This document shows, piece by piece, positions 31,442 to 39,039 of a stretch of 64,000 bases of DNA (positions are counted from its first letter, which is position 1; each line of letters starts with the position of its first letter). The stretch lies in the NCBI RefSeq assembly GCF_014145675.1, contig NZ_JACGZW010000009.1, positions 248,001 to 312,000 on the forward strand. Direction: 5' to 3'. The notes under the pieces are model-generated. The model had not been told where the DNA came from, made no database searches, and worked only from the letters and a program-made list of their open reading frames with translations. The DNA comes from Amycolatopsis dendrobii (GTDB lineage: Bacteria; Actinomycetota; Actinomycetes; Mycobacteriales; Pseudonocardiaceae). A program made the position numbers and the translations under genes.

Positions 31442-32923
31442 CTAGGTCGTCCAGGTGCGGGTCTCGCGGTGGCGGCCGCGGAGGTGGAGTTCGCCGTGCA
31501 GCCGCCAGTGTTCTCGTTCGCCGCCCAGCGCGGCCTTCACCGTCGTTTCGCTGGCGAGCACCCGCGACGGAACCGCTTTCGCGTGTTCGGTGAGCCGCGC
31601 GGCCTCGTTGACCGCGTCGCCGATCACCGTGTACTCCAGGCGGCTCGACGCACCGAGTTGCCCGGCGAACACTTGTCCGGTCGCGACACCGATCCCCAGG
31701 TCGAGCTCGCCTTCCGACAACACCGCGTCGCGGATCGCGCGGGCCGCGGCGAGCGCCATCGTCGGACCGTCGGACAGCCGAGTCGGCGCACCGAAAACGC
31801 ACAGCGCGGCGTCGCCCTGGAACTTGTTGACCAGCCCGCCCCGAGCGTCCACCGCGGACACCACACTCGCGAAAAACCGGTTCAGCTTCTCGACCAGTTC
31901 CTGCGGCGGAGTGCGCGACGCGAGCGCCGTCGAGTCCACGACGTCCACGAACAGCGCGGTGACCTCGCGGACGTCGCCGGAGAGCGAAGCGCCGTATTCG
32001 AGCGCGTGCCGGGCGACGTCGGCGCCGACGTGGCGGCCGAAGAGATCGCGCATCCGGTCCTGTTCGCGCAGGCCGGCGGCGAGGTCGTTGACCGACGTCT
32101 GCAGCATCCCGATCTCGCTGGAATCGTCCACGTCGACGTGCACGTCCTTGCGTCCGCGCGCGATCCCGTCCAGCGCGATCCGCAGCCGGTGCAGCGGCGC
32201 GGCGACGGCGCGGGACAGGAGCGCGGTGCCGATCGCGCCGGTCGTCAGGCCGGTCACCGACAGCACGATCAGGCTCGCCGTCGGGTTCCCGTTGCGGCCG
32301 AGATCGGGCGGCGTGGTCACAAGCAGCACGCCGATCAGCGGTACGCCGCTCGCCAGTACCCAGGTGACGACCAGCCGGGTCAGCACGGTGACCGGCAGCG
32401 AACCGCGCGGCGGCAGCACGTCGAGCGCCATCGTCATCACCGGCCGCGCGACCCATTCCGCGGCCAGGTAGGTGAGCCCGACCGTGGTCAGCCCGCCGAG
32501 CCCGATGGTGAGCGCGATGCCCGCCGCGTCACCGAGAGAACCGAGAACGCCGGCGAGAATGCCCAGCGCGAGCGCGCCGATCAGCCAAAGCGTGCCGCTC
32601 ACCACGGCCATGTCGAACGGCAGCCGCAGCGCGCGTTTCGCCTCGTCCGCGGACGGCGGGCGGCCGATCGTGAACCACACCACGGTGCGGCGCTGCAGGT
32701 AGGCGGTCCAGAGCGTGCCGACGACCAGAGCGAGCGCGACCACCCCGGCCGCGGTGACGCCGAGCACCCAGCCGCGGTCGTCGACGTCCTCCGGCAAACC
32801 TTGCAGGAGCAGCAGCAACGCGACGACGCCCGCTCCGGCGACACTCGACCCGACGCCGAGCGCGGCGAAGCCCAGACTGGTGCGCAGAACCAGCCGGAAC
32901 CTCCCCGCGATCATCTTGCGCAC
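31442..32923 (-). CDS. membrane-bound class III adenylate/guanylate cyclase with HAMP domain
   Basis: 493 residues. About six transmembrane helices lie in the first 260 residues, then a HAMP domain (RAVAAPLHRLRIALDGIARGRKDVHVDVDDSSEIGMLQTSVNDLAAGLREQDRMRDLFGRHVG). The catalytic domain has ALFVDVVDSTALA (metal Asp pair), GGLVNKFQGDAALCVFGAP (Lys for adenine, second Asp) and IGDAVNEAARL (transition-state Asn; Arg follows in AARLTE). The layout matches the Rv1318c/Rv1319c/Rv1320c/Rv3645 group of mycobacterial cyclases. It probably makes cAMP in response to a membrane signal. Confidence 0.92.
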   Translation of the reverse strand: MRKMIAGRFRLVLRTSLGFAALGVGSSVAGAGVVALLLLLQGLPEDVDDRGWVLGVTAAGVVALALVVGTLWTAYLQRRTVVWFTIGRPPSADEAKRALRLPFDMAVVSGTLWLIGALALGILAGVLGSLGDAAGIALTIGLGGLTTVGLTYLAAEWVARPVMTMALDVLPPRGSLPVTVLTRLVVTWVLASGVPLIGVLLVTTPPDLGRNGNPTASLIVLSVTGLTTGAIGTALLSRAVAAPLHRLRIALDGIARGRKDVHVDVDDSSEIGMLQTSVNDLAAGLREQDRMRDLFGRHVGADVARHALEYGASLSGDVREVTALFVDVVDSTALASRTPPQELVEKLNRFFASVVSAVDARGGLVNKFQGDAALCVFGAPTRLSDGPTMALAAARAIRDAVLSEGELDLGIGVATGQVFAGQLGASSRLEYTVIGDAVNEAARLTEHAKAVPSRVLASETTVKAALGGEREHWRLHGELHLRGRHRETRTWTT

Positions 32924-33003
32924 TCGCAGATCGTATGGGGTGGCGGGTCCGGGAGCGAAAAAAGCTGTCGCCGTCGCGGCGCGGCGATGGTTAGCGTGGC
33001 TGT

Positions 33004-33492
33004 ATGCAACCGCTCGACCCCGCCGAGATCCGTGCCTCGTTCGTCAACTGTTCCCGCGGGGAAGCCAAGTCCGTCACGCTGCCCGCGGACGTCCCGTGGG
33101 AGAAGCGCGATTTCCTCGGCTGGCGCGATGTGAAGGCTCCCGGCCGGGCGTACCTGGTCGTGTCGCACGGCGACGAGCTGATCGGCCTGTCGCTGCGCGC
33201 CGCTCCGCCGCCGAAATCCCGGCTGCGCAGCAACATGTGCGCGTTTTGCGGCACGACGCATCCGCTCGCCGACATCACGCTGTTCGCTGCTCGGCTGGCC
33301 GGAAAAGCTGGCCGCGACGGCAACACGGTGGGCACGTATTTGTGCGCTGACCTGGCGTGCAGCGCGTATCTGCGCGGCGAACTCAAGCCCGCGGTGCCAC
33401 AGCCGAAGGAGTCGCTCTCGGAGGAGGAGCGCGTCGAGCGGATGAACGAGAAGATCGGCCGGTTCGTGGCGCGGGTGCTGGAAACCCGGTAA
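33004..33492 (+). CDS. FBP-type treble-clef zinc-finger protein (FusB-like)
   Basis: 162-residue FBP-domain protein. The C-terminal treble clef has its zinc cysteines at C79/C82 (NMCAFCG) and C114/C119 (LCADLACS). The family includes the elongation-factor-G-binding protein FusB/FusC of staphylococci, which frees EF-G from the ribosome; actinobacterial relatives are not characterised. The N-terminal half (PLDPAEIRASFVNCSRGEAKSVTLP... WEKRDFLGWRD) is typical of the actinobacterial form. The next gene starts 5 bases after the stop, so the two are an operon. Confidence 0.85.
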   Translation: MQPLDPAEIRASFVNCSRGEAKSVTLPADVPWEKRDFLGWRDVKAPGRAYLVVSHGDELIGLSLRAAPPPKSRLRSNMCAFCGTTHPLADITLFAARLAGKAGRDGNTVGTYLCADLACSAYLRGELKPAVPQPKESLSEEERVERMNEKIGRFVARVLETR

Positions 33493-33497
33493 CCGCC

Positions 33498-33932
33498 GTG
33501 CGGGTGCTGGTGACCGGGATGTCCGGAGTGGGCAAAAGCAGCTTGCTCACGGAACTTTCCCGGCGCGGGTACCGCACGGTCGACACCGATTACGGCGGCT
33601 ACACCCGCGACGGGCTCTGGCGCGAAGACCGGATCGCCGCGTTGCTGTCGACGCCGGGCCCGTTGTTCGTGTCCGGCACGGTCTCGAACCAGGTGCGGTT
33701 CTATCCGCGGTTCACCGACGTCGTGTTGCTCAGCGCGCCGCGCGAGGTGCTGATCGAGCGGCTGGCGACGCGGACCGGGAATCCATACGGGAAGCATCCG
33801 GACGAACTTGCCGAAACGTTGCGGTATCTGGACGAGGTGGAGCCGTTGCTGCGCGCGTCGGCGACGTTCGAGGTGGTGACCACGGCGCCGGTGGCCGAGG
33901 TCGCCGACGCGGTGCTGCGCCGAGTTGGTTAG
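33498..33932 (+). CDS. small P-loop kinase-like protein
   Basis: 144 residues from GTG 33498. A P-loop GMSGVGKSS lies at about 7-15, the strand YRTVDTDYGGYT follows, and the Arg-rich lid region reads IERLATRTGNPYGKHPDELAE. It resembles shikimate-kinase/AAA_18-type nucleoside or small-molecule kinases found in actinomycetes. The asparagine/glycine pattern GNPYGK in the lid is conserved in this subgroup. Substrate unknown. It is probably cotranscribed with the FBP-domain gene. Confidence 0.78.
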   Translation: MRVLVTGMSGVGKSSLLTELSRRGYRTVDTDYGGYTRDGLWREDRIAALLSTPGPLFVSGTVSNQVRFYPRFTDVVLLSAPREVLIERLATRTGNPYGKHPDELAETLRYLDEVEPLLRASATFEVVTTAPVAEVADAVLRRVG

Positions 33933-33945
33933 CGGTTCAGAAATC

Positions 33946-34749
33946 TCATTCGGCGATCCGGCCCATCTTGCGGATCATCGGGAACAGTGCCGACGCGCGC
34001 AAAGCCAGCCGGGACGCGGTCGGGAGCTTCGCGAGGGTCGCGCCGTTCGCCCAGTCGGTCGCGTCCAAACAGGACACCAGGCGCAGGCCGTAGCGTTCGA
34101 GTTCGTGCGGATCGTCGATGCCCCAATGCAAAGTCGCGCCCGAGCGGCGGACCACCGGGTTGATCATCTGCGCCTTGACGCCGAGCGAACTGAAGAAATC
34201 GGCCACGATCCGGCCGGACGGGAACTTGCCGACGAGCCTGCGGACCAGTTCGGTTCCGGACTCCGCGGTGAGGTACATGGTGAGCCCCTCGGCCACGATC
34301 AGCGCCTCGCGGTCGCCGGGAACCTGGTCGAGCCAGCCGAAATCGGTGACGGACGAGCCGATCATCGTGTATCCGGGCCGCTCCGGGTAAATCCGGCCGC
34401 GGACGTCCACGACCTCGGGATAGTCCACATCGAACCAAGCGACCGAGGGCGGCGGGTCGAGCCGGTACACCCGGGTGTCCATCCCGCAGCCGAGGTGCAC
34501 GACGATCGCGTCGGGGTGCTCGGCGAGCCACTTGGCGGCCATCTCGTCGATCGCGCGCGCCCGGATCGCGACGGAGACCGCGGAGTTCTCGTTCACGCCT
34601 AGCTTGCGGAAGTCGTAGTCGATCTTCTTGACTGCTTCGTCGGCGGCGGTGTCACCGAGAATCGGTTCTTTGCGGCGGGCGTCGAGCGCTCGGCCGTACA
34701 GCGTGCCCAGGTTGGTCGCTTTTTCCTCGGTGAAGTGCACTTTCTCCAC
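33946..34749 (-). CDS. class I SAM-dependent methyltransferase (TcmP / LCM-like)
   Basis: 267 residues with the leucine-carboxyl-methyltransferase/TcmP fold. SAM motif VHLGCGMDTRVYRLD, the acidic ribose-binding residue in WFDVDYPEVVDVR, and the motif LIVAEGLTMYL. The N-terminal TNLGTLYGRALDARRKEPILGD is typical of polyketide-type O-methyltransferases such as TcmP. No polyketide cluster is adjacent. A 26-bp dyad lies 22 bases upstream of its ATG, so it is probably a separately regulated transcript. Confidence 0.88.
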   Translation of the reverse strand: MEKVHFTEEKATNLGTLYGRALDARRKEPILGDTAADEAVKKIDYDFRKLGVNENSAVSVAIRARAIDEMAAKWLAEHPDAIVVHLGCGMDTRVYRLDPPPSVAWFDVDYPEVVDVRGRIYPERPGYTMIGSSVTDFGWLDQVPGDREALIVAEGLTMYLTAESGTELVRRLVGKFPSGRIVADFFSSLGVKAQMINPVVRRSGATLHWGIDDPHELERYGLRLVSCLDATDWANGATLAKLPTASRLALRASALFPMIRKMGRIAE

Positions 34750-34770
34750 GGTTGAGCCCCCTTGTTATCA

Positions 34771-34796
34771 CAGTTTTCACAAACTTGTGAAGACTG
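34771..34796. promoter_or_regulatory. 26-bp operator-like dyad upstream of methyltransferase gene
   Basis: CAGT-T-TTCACAAA followed by CTTGTGAA-G-ACTG: 11 of 13 positions pair. It lies between the GntR stop (34831) and the methyltransferase start (34749), in an AT-rich spot (CTTGTTATCACAGTTTTC) that could hold the promoter. TetR- and GntR-type repressors use sites of this size. Confidence 0.55.
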
Positions 34797-34830
34797 TAGC
34801 GCTGATTGCCGGGGGAGGCATCCTCCTTGT

Positions 34831-35529
34831 TCAGGAAGACGCGTAGTCGTGGGCGTAGGTTTTCGCGTCCAGCAGGTGCTTGAGCGTGATCTCGCGAGCC
34901 GCGGCCGCGTCCGACCGGCTGATGGCGTCGAGGATCGCGCGGTGCTCGGCGACGGCCTTGCGGATCTGCCCAGGCAGCCGCAGCGCGGCCCGGCGTTCCT
35001 CGCCGACCAGGGCGAGGACTGAACGGAGCAGGTCAGCGACGTCGTCATTGCCCGCGTTGCCCGCGATCACCCGATGGAACTCGGCGTCCGTCGCGATGAC
35101 ACGCAACATGTCACCCGCCGCCGCGGCCGCCTCCATCTCCGCGACGTTGTCCGCGAGCCGCTGCACGACGCGCGGCGTGTGCTGCGTCGCGAGCCGCTCG
35201 GCGAGGGTCGGCTCGACGGTCGCGCGGAGGTCGAACAGCTTCTCCACCAGCTGCTCGTGCTCGGAAAACCAGCTGCTCAGCGGGCTTTCCGCAGTGTCCT
35301 GCTCGCGGACGTATGTCCCTGACCCGGCGCGGATCTGGACGTACCCGATCGAATCCAGGACGCGCAACGCCTGCCGCAGCGACCCGCGGCTGATGCCGAG
35401 CTGCTCGCACAGCGCGCGTTCCGCGGGCAGGCGCGACCCCGGCGGGAGCTCGCCCGAGTCGATCATCGCGCGCAGATGGTCGACCGTGGCGCTCCAGACC
35501 TGGTCGGATTCGTGGGCCACGCCGCCCAT
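34831..35529 (-). CDS. GntR/FadR-family transcriptional regulator
   Basis: 232 residues from ATG 35529 (MGGVAHESDQ); the frame extends 19 codons upstream without family resemblance. Winged helix: VWSATVDHLRAMIDSGELPPGSRLPAERALCEQLGISRGSLRQALRVLDSIGYVQIRAGSGTYV. The FCD domain carries likely metal ligands (D and H in DAEFHRVI, H in AVAEHRAIL, H in ITLKHLLD). FadR-type proteins respond to organic acids. It lies upstream of the methyltransferase gene and the 26-bp dyad, so it is the first suspect as its regulator. Confidence 0.9.
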   Translation of the reverse strand: MGGVAHESDQVWSATVDHLRAMIDSGELPPGSRLPAERALCEQLGISRGSLRQALRVLDSIGYVQIRAGSGTYVREQDTAESPLSSWFSEHEQLVEKLFDLRATVEPTLAERLATQHTPRVVQRLADNVAEMEAAAAAGDMLRVIATDAEFHRVIAGNAGNDDVADLLRSVLALVGEERRAALRLPGQIRKAVAEHRAILDAISRSDAAAAREITLKHLLDAKTYAHDYASS

Positions 35530-35606
35530 CCTGGCAGCTGACGACCCGGGACGCGCGAAATTGTCGGTGGCGGGTGTCACGATCATGGGCGGGAAAGGGA
35601 GGGATC

Positions 35607-35951
35607 ATGACCGCGAAGTTCAAGGATCTGGCACTGGACGCACTCGACCACCAGGCACAAGCCGACTGGTGGTGCACGACGCTCGGCTACGTCCGCCGGA
35701 GCCCGCGCGCGGAGAGCCCGCCGGACTGGCCGGTCGCCATCGTGGACCCGGCCGGCGAGGGGCCGTTGATCTGGCTGAACCCGGTGCCGGAGGGCAAGAC
35801 GGTGAAGAACCGGATGCACCTGGACGTCTGGGGAGATCCGGCTGAGCTGGCTGCCGCCGGGGCGCGGCTGGTGGCGGAGCGGGGCGAGGGCCGGGAGTGG
35901 CATGTGATGGCGGATCCGGAGGGGAATGAGTTTTGCGTTTTTGAGCGGTGA
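35607..35951 (+). CDS. VOC/glyoxalase-like protein
   Basis: 114 residues from ATG 35607 behind GAGGGATC. VOC-superfamily features: LALDALDHQAQADWWCTTLGYVRR at the N-terminus, then RMHLDVWGDPAELAAAGARLVAERGEGREWHVMADPEGNEFCVFER. The last motif (DPEGNEFC) is the classic end of a glyoxalase-like domain. Members of this small type bind metals or drugs, and function cannot be assigned. Confidence 0.85.
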   Translation: MTAKFKDLALDALDHQAQADWWCTTLGYVRRSPRAESPPDWPVAIVDPAGEGPLIWLNPVPEGKTVKNRMHLDVWGDPAELAAAGARLVAERGEGREWHVMADPEGNEFCVFER

Positions 35952-36043
35952 GTGCGGAGCGCTGGCTGGCGGTCGCGGAACCGCCCGCCTGGCCGAGAAG
36001 CGCCGGGTGGTTCGCCGGGGCCTTGTCGCCGCGCACCTATCAG

Positions 36044-36063
36044 GCGTAGCATAAATGCCACGC
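36044..36063. promoter_or_regulatory. operator-like dyad upstream of the antitoxin-like gene
   Basis: GCGTAGCAT-AA-ATGCCACGC, one mismatch in 9-nt arms, 21 bases before the ATG of the helix-turn-helix gene and overlapping an AT-rich -10-like stretch (TAGCATAAAT). Antitoxins usually repress their own promoter through such dyads. Confidence 0.55.
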
Positions 36064-36084
36064 TAACTTGGAGGTGATCTCGCT

Positions 36085-36495
36085 ATGAACGCCACGCGCT
36101 CCCAGTTCTGGGATGATCTTGTCGAGGACCTGGGCGACCCGGAGCTGCTCCGCGCCTACCTCGTCGAAAGCGTCCGCATCGAAACGATCGACCGACTGGT
36201 AAACAGCCTCGACGAGGCCCGGCTGGCCAGCAATCTGAGCAAAGCGGACCTGGCTCGCGCGATCAGCGAGGAGCCGTCCGTGGTGCGTCGGCTTTTGTCT
36301 CCCAGCCACCGCAATCCGACGATCGGCACTCTCGCCGAGGTCGCTGCTGCGCTGGGAATGCGGGTCACCCTCGAACCCTTGCCGCCGGAAGAGCAAGCGA
36401 CGGTGACGGAGTCCTTGCGAACGGGATCGACAGGCAATCCGGAACAGCTGGCTCGGGACATCCTCGCCAAGCGCGAACTCGCCGCTGCCCGGTGA
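36085..36495 (+). CDS. HigA/XRE-type antitoxin-like helix-turn-helix protein
   Basis: 136 residues. An N-terminal helix (FWDDLVEDLGDPELLRAYLVESVRIETIDRLVNSLDEARLASNLSKADLARAISEEPSVVRRLLSPSHRNPTIGTLAEVAAALGMRVTLEPLP) contains an XRE-type helix-turn-helix from about residue 50 to 95. The C-terminal tail (about 100-136) is helical and charged, as in antitoxins that wrap a toxin. GGAGG lies 7 bases before the ATG. It ends 7 bases from the stop of a convergent RelE/HigB-like gene. The tail-to-tail layout differs from normal higBA operons. Confidence 0.78.
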   Translation: MNATRSQFWDDLVEDLGDPELLRAYLVESVRIETIDRLVNSLDEARLASNLSKADLARAISEEPSVVRRLLSPSHRNPTIGTLAEVAAALGMRVTLEPLPPEEQATVTESLRTGSTGNPEQLARDILAKRELAAAR

Positions 36496-36502
36496 CTGTC
36501 GG

Positions 36503-36970
36503 TTAGAAGAGGGACCGCGGGTTGCGTCGGCGGTATTCGTCGCCCATCGCCCGCACCGCCGCGTAGTCCTGTTCCCTGAGTTCGGTCTGAAAGGGTTTGT
36601 CGCGTCCGTCGACGATGACGAGCAACGGCTTGTCCACGCCTTGAGCGTCGTAGTCCAACAAGCAAAACAGGCGATAGTGGTGCCTGCGGGGACCGTTGCA
36701 GCGGACCTCGAACCAGCCGGTCATGGCACCGTGCATCGCTTCCCACTGCCCGCCGCCGGCGAAACGCTTCGGGGGAGCGGCGGCGACCGCGATCAGAACG
36801 GCCTCCATCTTCACCCTGACCTTGGCGGGGCAAACTTTGCGCAGGAAGTCTCGGCCCGGCGCGCTTTCGCCAGGATCGTCGACACGGTGACGTCTGAAGT
36901 AGACGATCTCGTGTGCGTCATCTGAGGACGGCCCCGTACGTATCGGCGATGGAGCCTTCTTTCTCGCCAT
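36503..36970 (-). CDS. RelE/HigB-type toxin-like protein
   Basis: 155 residues from ATG 36970 (MARKKAPSP); the frame is open for 33 more codons upstream. The C-terminal two thirds match the HigB/phage Gp49-like fold: RDFLRKVCPAKVRVKMEAVLIAVA... WFEVRCNGPRRHHYRLFCLLDYDAQGVDKPLLVIVDGRDKPFQTELREQDYAAVRAMGDEYRRRNP. The F/Y-E-V-R then Y-R-L-F pairs are typical of ribosome-dependent mRNA interferases. The N-terminal 40 residues are extra. It is convergent with the HigA-like gene, with a separate promoter. Toxin activity is inferred, not shown. Confidence 0.72.
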   Translation of the reverse strand: MARKKAPSPIRTGPSSDDAHEIVYFRRHRVDDPGESAPGRDFLRKVCPAKVRVKMEAVLIAVAAAPPKRFAGGGQWEAMHGAMTGWFEVRCNGPRRHHYRLFCLLDYDAQGVDKPLLVIVDGRDKPFQTELREQDYAAVRAMGDEYRRRNPRSLF

Positions 36971-36971
36971 C

Positions 36972-36986
36972 ACAGTTGGTGACTGT
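36972..36986. promoter_or_regulatory. short dyad at the toxin-like gene start
   Basis: ACAGT-TGGTG-ACTGT directly before the leftward ATG at 36970. On the same strand TACAGT lies 10 bases before the ATG and could be a -10, giving a very short or leaderless message with the dyad over the start site. Confidence 0.35.
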
Positions 36987-37122
36987 ATGTGCGGGGTACG
37001 ACAGAATTCGGTGAGCTGTTGCGTCGGCGGGCCAGTCGCGAAGATGCCGTCAAGTGTCTGACCGGACACATCGCGTCGCCGGGTGGTGAGGGTCCTGCTT
37101 AGGGTCAGCGGGTGAGTGCTTT

Positions 37123-37884
37123 ATGACCTGGTGGCATGCCGTCGTCATCTTCATTGCCGGGATGTGGGCCGGGACGATCAACACCGTCGTCGGTTCCGGG
37201 ACGCTCGTGACGTTCCCGGTGCTCGTCGCGCTGGGGTATCCGCCGGTGACCGCTACGACGTCGAACGCGGTCGGGCTCGCGCCGGGGACGATCAGCGGGG
37301 CGTACGGGTACCGGCATGAGCTGGTCGGCTACTGGCCGCAGGTGGTGCGGTTCGCGATCGCCTCGTTCTTCGGGGCCATCGGCGGCACCGTTCTCCTCCT
37401 GACGTTGCCCAAGGACGCCTTCGAGAAGATCGTTCCGGTGCTCGTCGGGCTCGCCGTCGTGCTCGTGATCGTTCAGCCGAAGGTGTCGAAGTGGGTGCAG
37501 AAGCGCCGCGAGGCCAACGGGCGCGAGCATCACGCCGGGCCGTTGCTGTTCGGGCTGCTGTTCGTCATCGGCATCTACGGCGGCTACTTCACCGCCGCGC
37601 AGGGCGTGATGATGATGGCCGTCATGGGCATGCTGCTGTCCGAACCGCTGCAGCGGCTCAACGGCGTGAAAAACGTGCTGTCCGCGGTCGTGAACATCGT
37701 CGCGGGCACTATTTACGCGTTCGTCGCTCCGGTGAGCTGGCCGGTGATCGGGCTGCTCGCGCTCGGGTCCACGATCGGCGGGCAGCTCGGGGCCAAGATC
37801 GGCCGCAAGCTGCCGCCCACCGTGTTGCGCGGCGTGATCGTCGTGATCGGGCTCGCCGCGGTCGTGCAGCTGGTGCTCAAATAG
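37123..37884 (+). CDS. TSUP family sulfite exporter (TauE/SafE)
   Basis: 253-residue permease with about seven helices in two inverted halves. The TSUP motif is present in each: GTINTVVGSGTLVTFPVLVALGYPPVTATTSNAVGL in the first, GYFTAAQGVMMMAVMGMLLSEPLQRLNGVKNVLSAVVN in the second. TSUP proteins move sulfite, sulfoacetate or related anions. An NMT1/SsuABC-type importer lies 16 kb away, so sulfonate metabolism is possible but not linked. It overlaps the convergent aminotransferase gene by 8 bases. Confidence 0.9.
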   Translation: MTWWHAVVIFIAGMWAGTINTVVGSGTLVTFPVLVALGYPPVTATTSNAVGLAPGTISGAYGYRHELVGYWPQVVRFAIASFFGAIGGTVLLLTLPKDAFEKIVPVLVGLAVVLVIVQPKVSKWVQKRREANGREHHAGPLLFGLLFVIGIYGGYFTAAQGVMMMAVMGMLLSEPLQRLNGVKNVLSAVVNIVAGTIYAFVAPVSWPVIGLLALGSTIGGQLGAKIGRKLPPTVLRGVIVVIGLAAVVQLVLK

Positions 37885-38935
37885 CCTGGAATTCCTTGGC
37901 CGCAGCCAGCATCAGGTCGTTCTCCTCCGGCGTCCCGATCGTCACGCGCGCGCCCTCGCCGGGGAACGGGCGCACGATCAGCTTGCGGTCCAGCATGTGC
38001 TCCGCGAAAGCCGCAGTGCGCTCGCCGAGCGGGAACCACACGAAGTTCGCCTGGGTCGGCGGGATCTCGTAGCCCATCTCCAGCAACGCGTCCCGCACGC
38101 GGGTGCGCTCGGAGATGATTTCCCGGCACCGGGCGAGCAGTTCGTCCTCCGCGTCGAGCGATGCGATCGCGGCCACCTGCGCGATGCTGTTCACCGAGAA
38201 CGCCACGTACACCTGTTGCAGCGCCTGCGCGATCGGCTCCGGCGCCACCGCGTACCCGACGCGCAGCCCGGCGAGCCCGTACGCCTTCGAGAACGTGCGC
38301 AGCACCGCGACATTGCTGTGCGTCCGCGTGAACTCGACGCCGTCCGGCACCTCGGGGTCGGTGACGAATTCCTTGTACGCCTCGTCCAGGACCACGAGCA
38401 CGTGCGGCGGCACCGCTTCGAGGAACCGCTCAATCTCGTCCCGGTGCAGCACGGTGCCGGTCGGGTTGTTGGGGTTGCAGACGAACACCAGCTTGGTGCG
38501 GTCGGTGATCCGCGCCAGCATCGCGTCGAGGTCCAGCCCGTGCTCCGGGGTCAGCGGAACCTTCACGCCCGTCGCGAGCGCCACCTGGACCACGATCGGA
38601 TAGGCCTCGAACGACCGCCAGCCGAACAGCACCTCGTCGCCGGGACCGCACAGCGCCTGGATCATCTGCTGGCACAGCGAAACCGAGCCGCAGCCGATCG
38701 CGAGGCGTTCGGCCGGGACGTCCAGCCGCCGCGAAAGCCGTTCGCGCAAAGCCTGGGATCCGTTGTCCGGGTAGCGGTTCACTCCGGTTACCGCAGCCGT
38801 GATCGCCGCCTGGACGCTCGGCAGCGGACCGCCGGGCACCTCATTGCTCGCGAGCTTGACGGCCCCTTCGATCGTCCGGCCAGGGACGTACTTCGGCAAC
38901 GAATCGAGGTCAGGGCGGGGGGCGAGGGACGGCAT
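37877..38935 (-). CDS. histidinol-phosphate / aromatic aminotransferase (HisC2/Pat)
   Basis: 352 residues from ATG 38935 (MPSLAPRPDLDSLPKYVPGR). Class II fold-type I aminotransferase: NEVPGGPLPSVQAAI, RYPDNG, the PLP block CNPNNPTGT, DEAYKEF and K217 in RTFSKAYGLAGLRVGYA. The N-terminal LPKYVPGR and the ASNEVP motif are those of the actinobacterial HisC2/Pat enzymes, which handle phenylalanine or histidinol phosphate. The main hisC would normally sit in a his operon, which this is not. A 25-codon upstream extension is unlikely. Confidence 0.88.
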   Translation of the reverse strand: MPSLAPRPDLDSLPKYVPGRTIEGAVKLASNEVPGGPLPSVQAAITAAVTGVNRYPDNGSQALRERLSRRLDVPAERLAIGCGSVSLCQQMIQALCGPGDEVLFGWRSFEAYPIVVQVALATGVKVPLTPEHGLDLDAMLARITDRTKLVFVCNPNNPTGTVLHRDEIERFLEAVPPHVLVVLDEAYKEFVTDPEVPDGVEFTRTHSNVAVLRTFSKAYGLAGLRVGYAVAPEPIAQALQQVYVAFSVNSIAQVAAIASLDAEDELLARCREIISERTRVRDALLEMGYEIPPTQANFVWFPLGERTAAFAEHMLDRKLIVRPFPGEGARVTIGTPEENDLMLAAAKEFQAI

Positions 38936-39039
38936 CGTCGGAACTCCTCGGTTTTCACGGGACGACGGGGTCACCGTATCTCGCCCCGGCGGATCCGGAA
39001 AGGTTCCCAATGTTCACCCAGAGGTGATTGCATGAGGCG

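Noticed and set aside
28677..34749. Small biosynthetic gene cluster from FabH, FAD monooxygenase and TcmP-like methyltransferase
   Set aside because: The genes are convergent or divergent single units separated by regulators, a cyclase and other unrelated genes; no core synthase or carrier protein is present.
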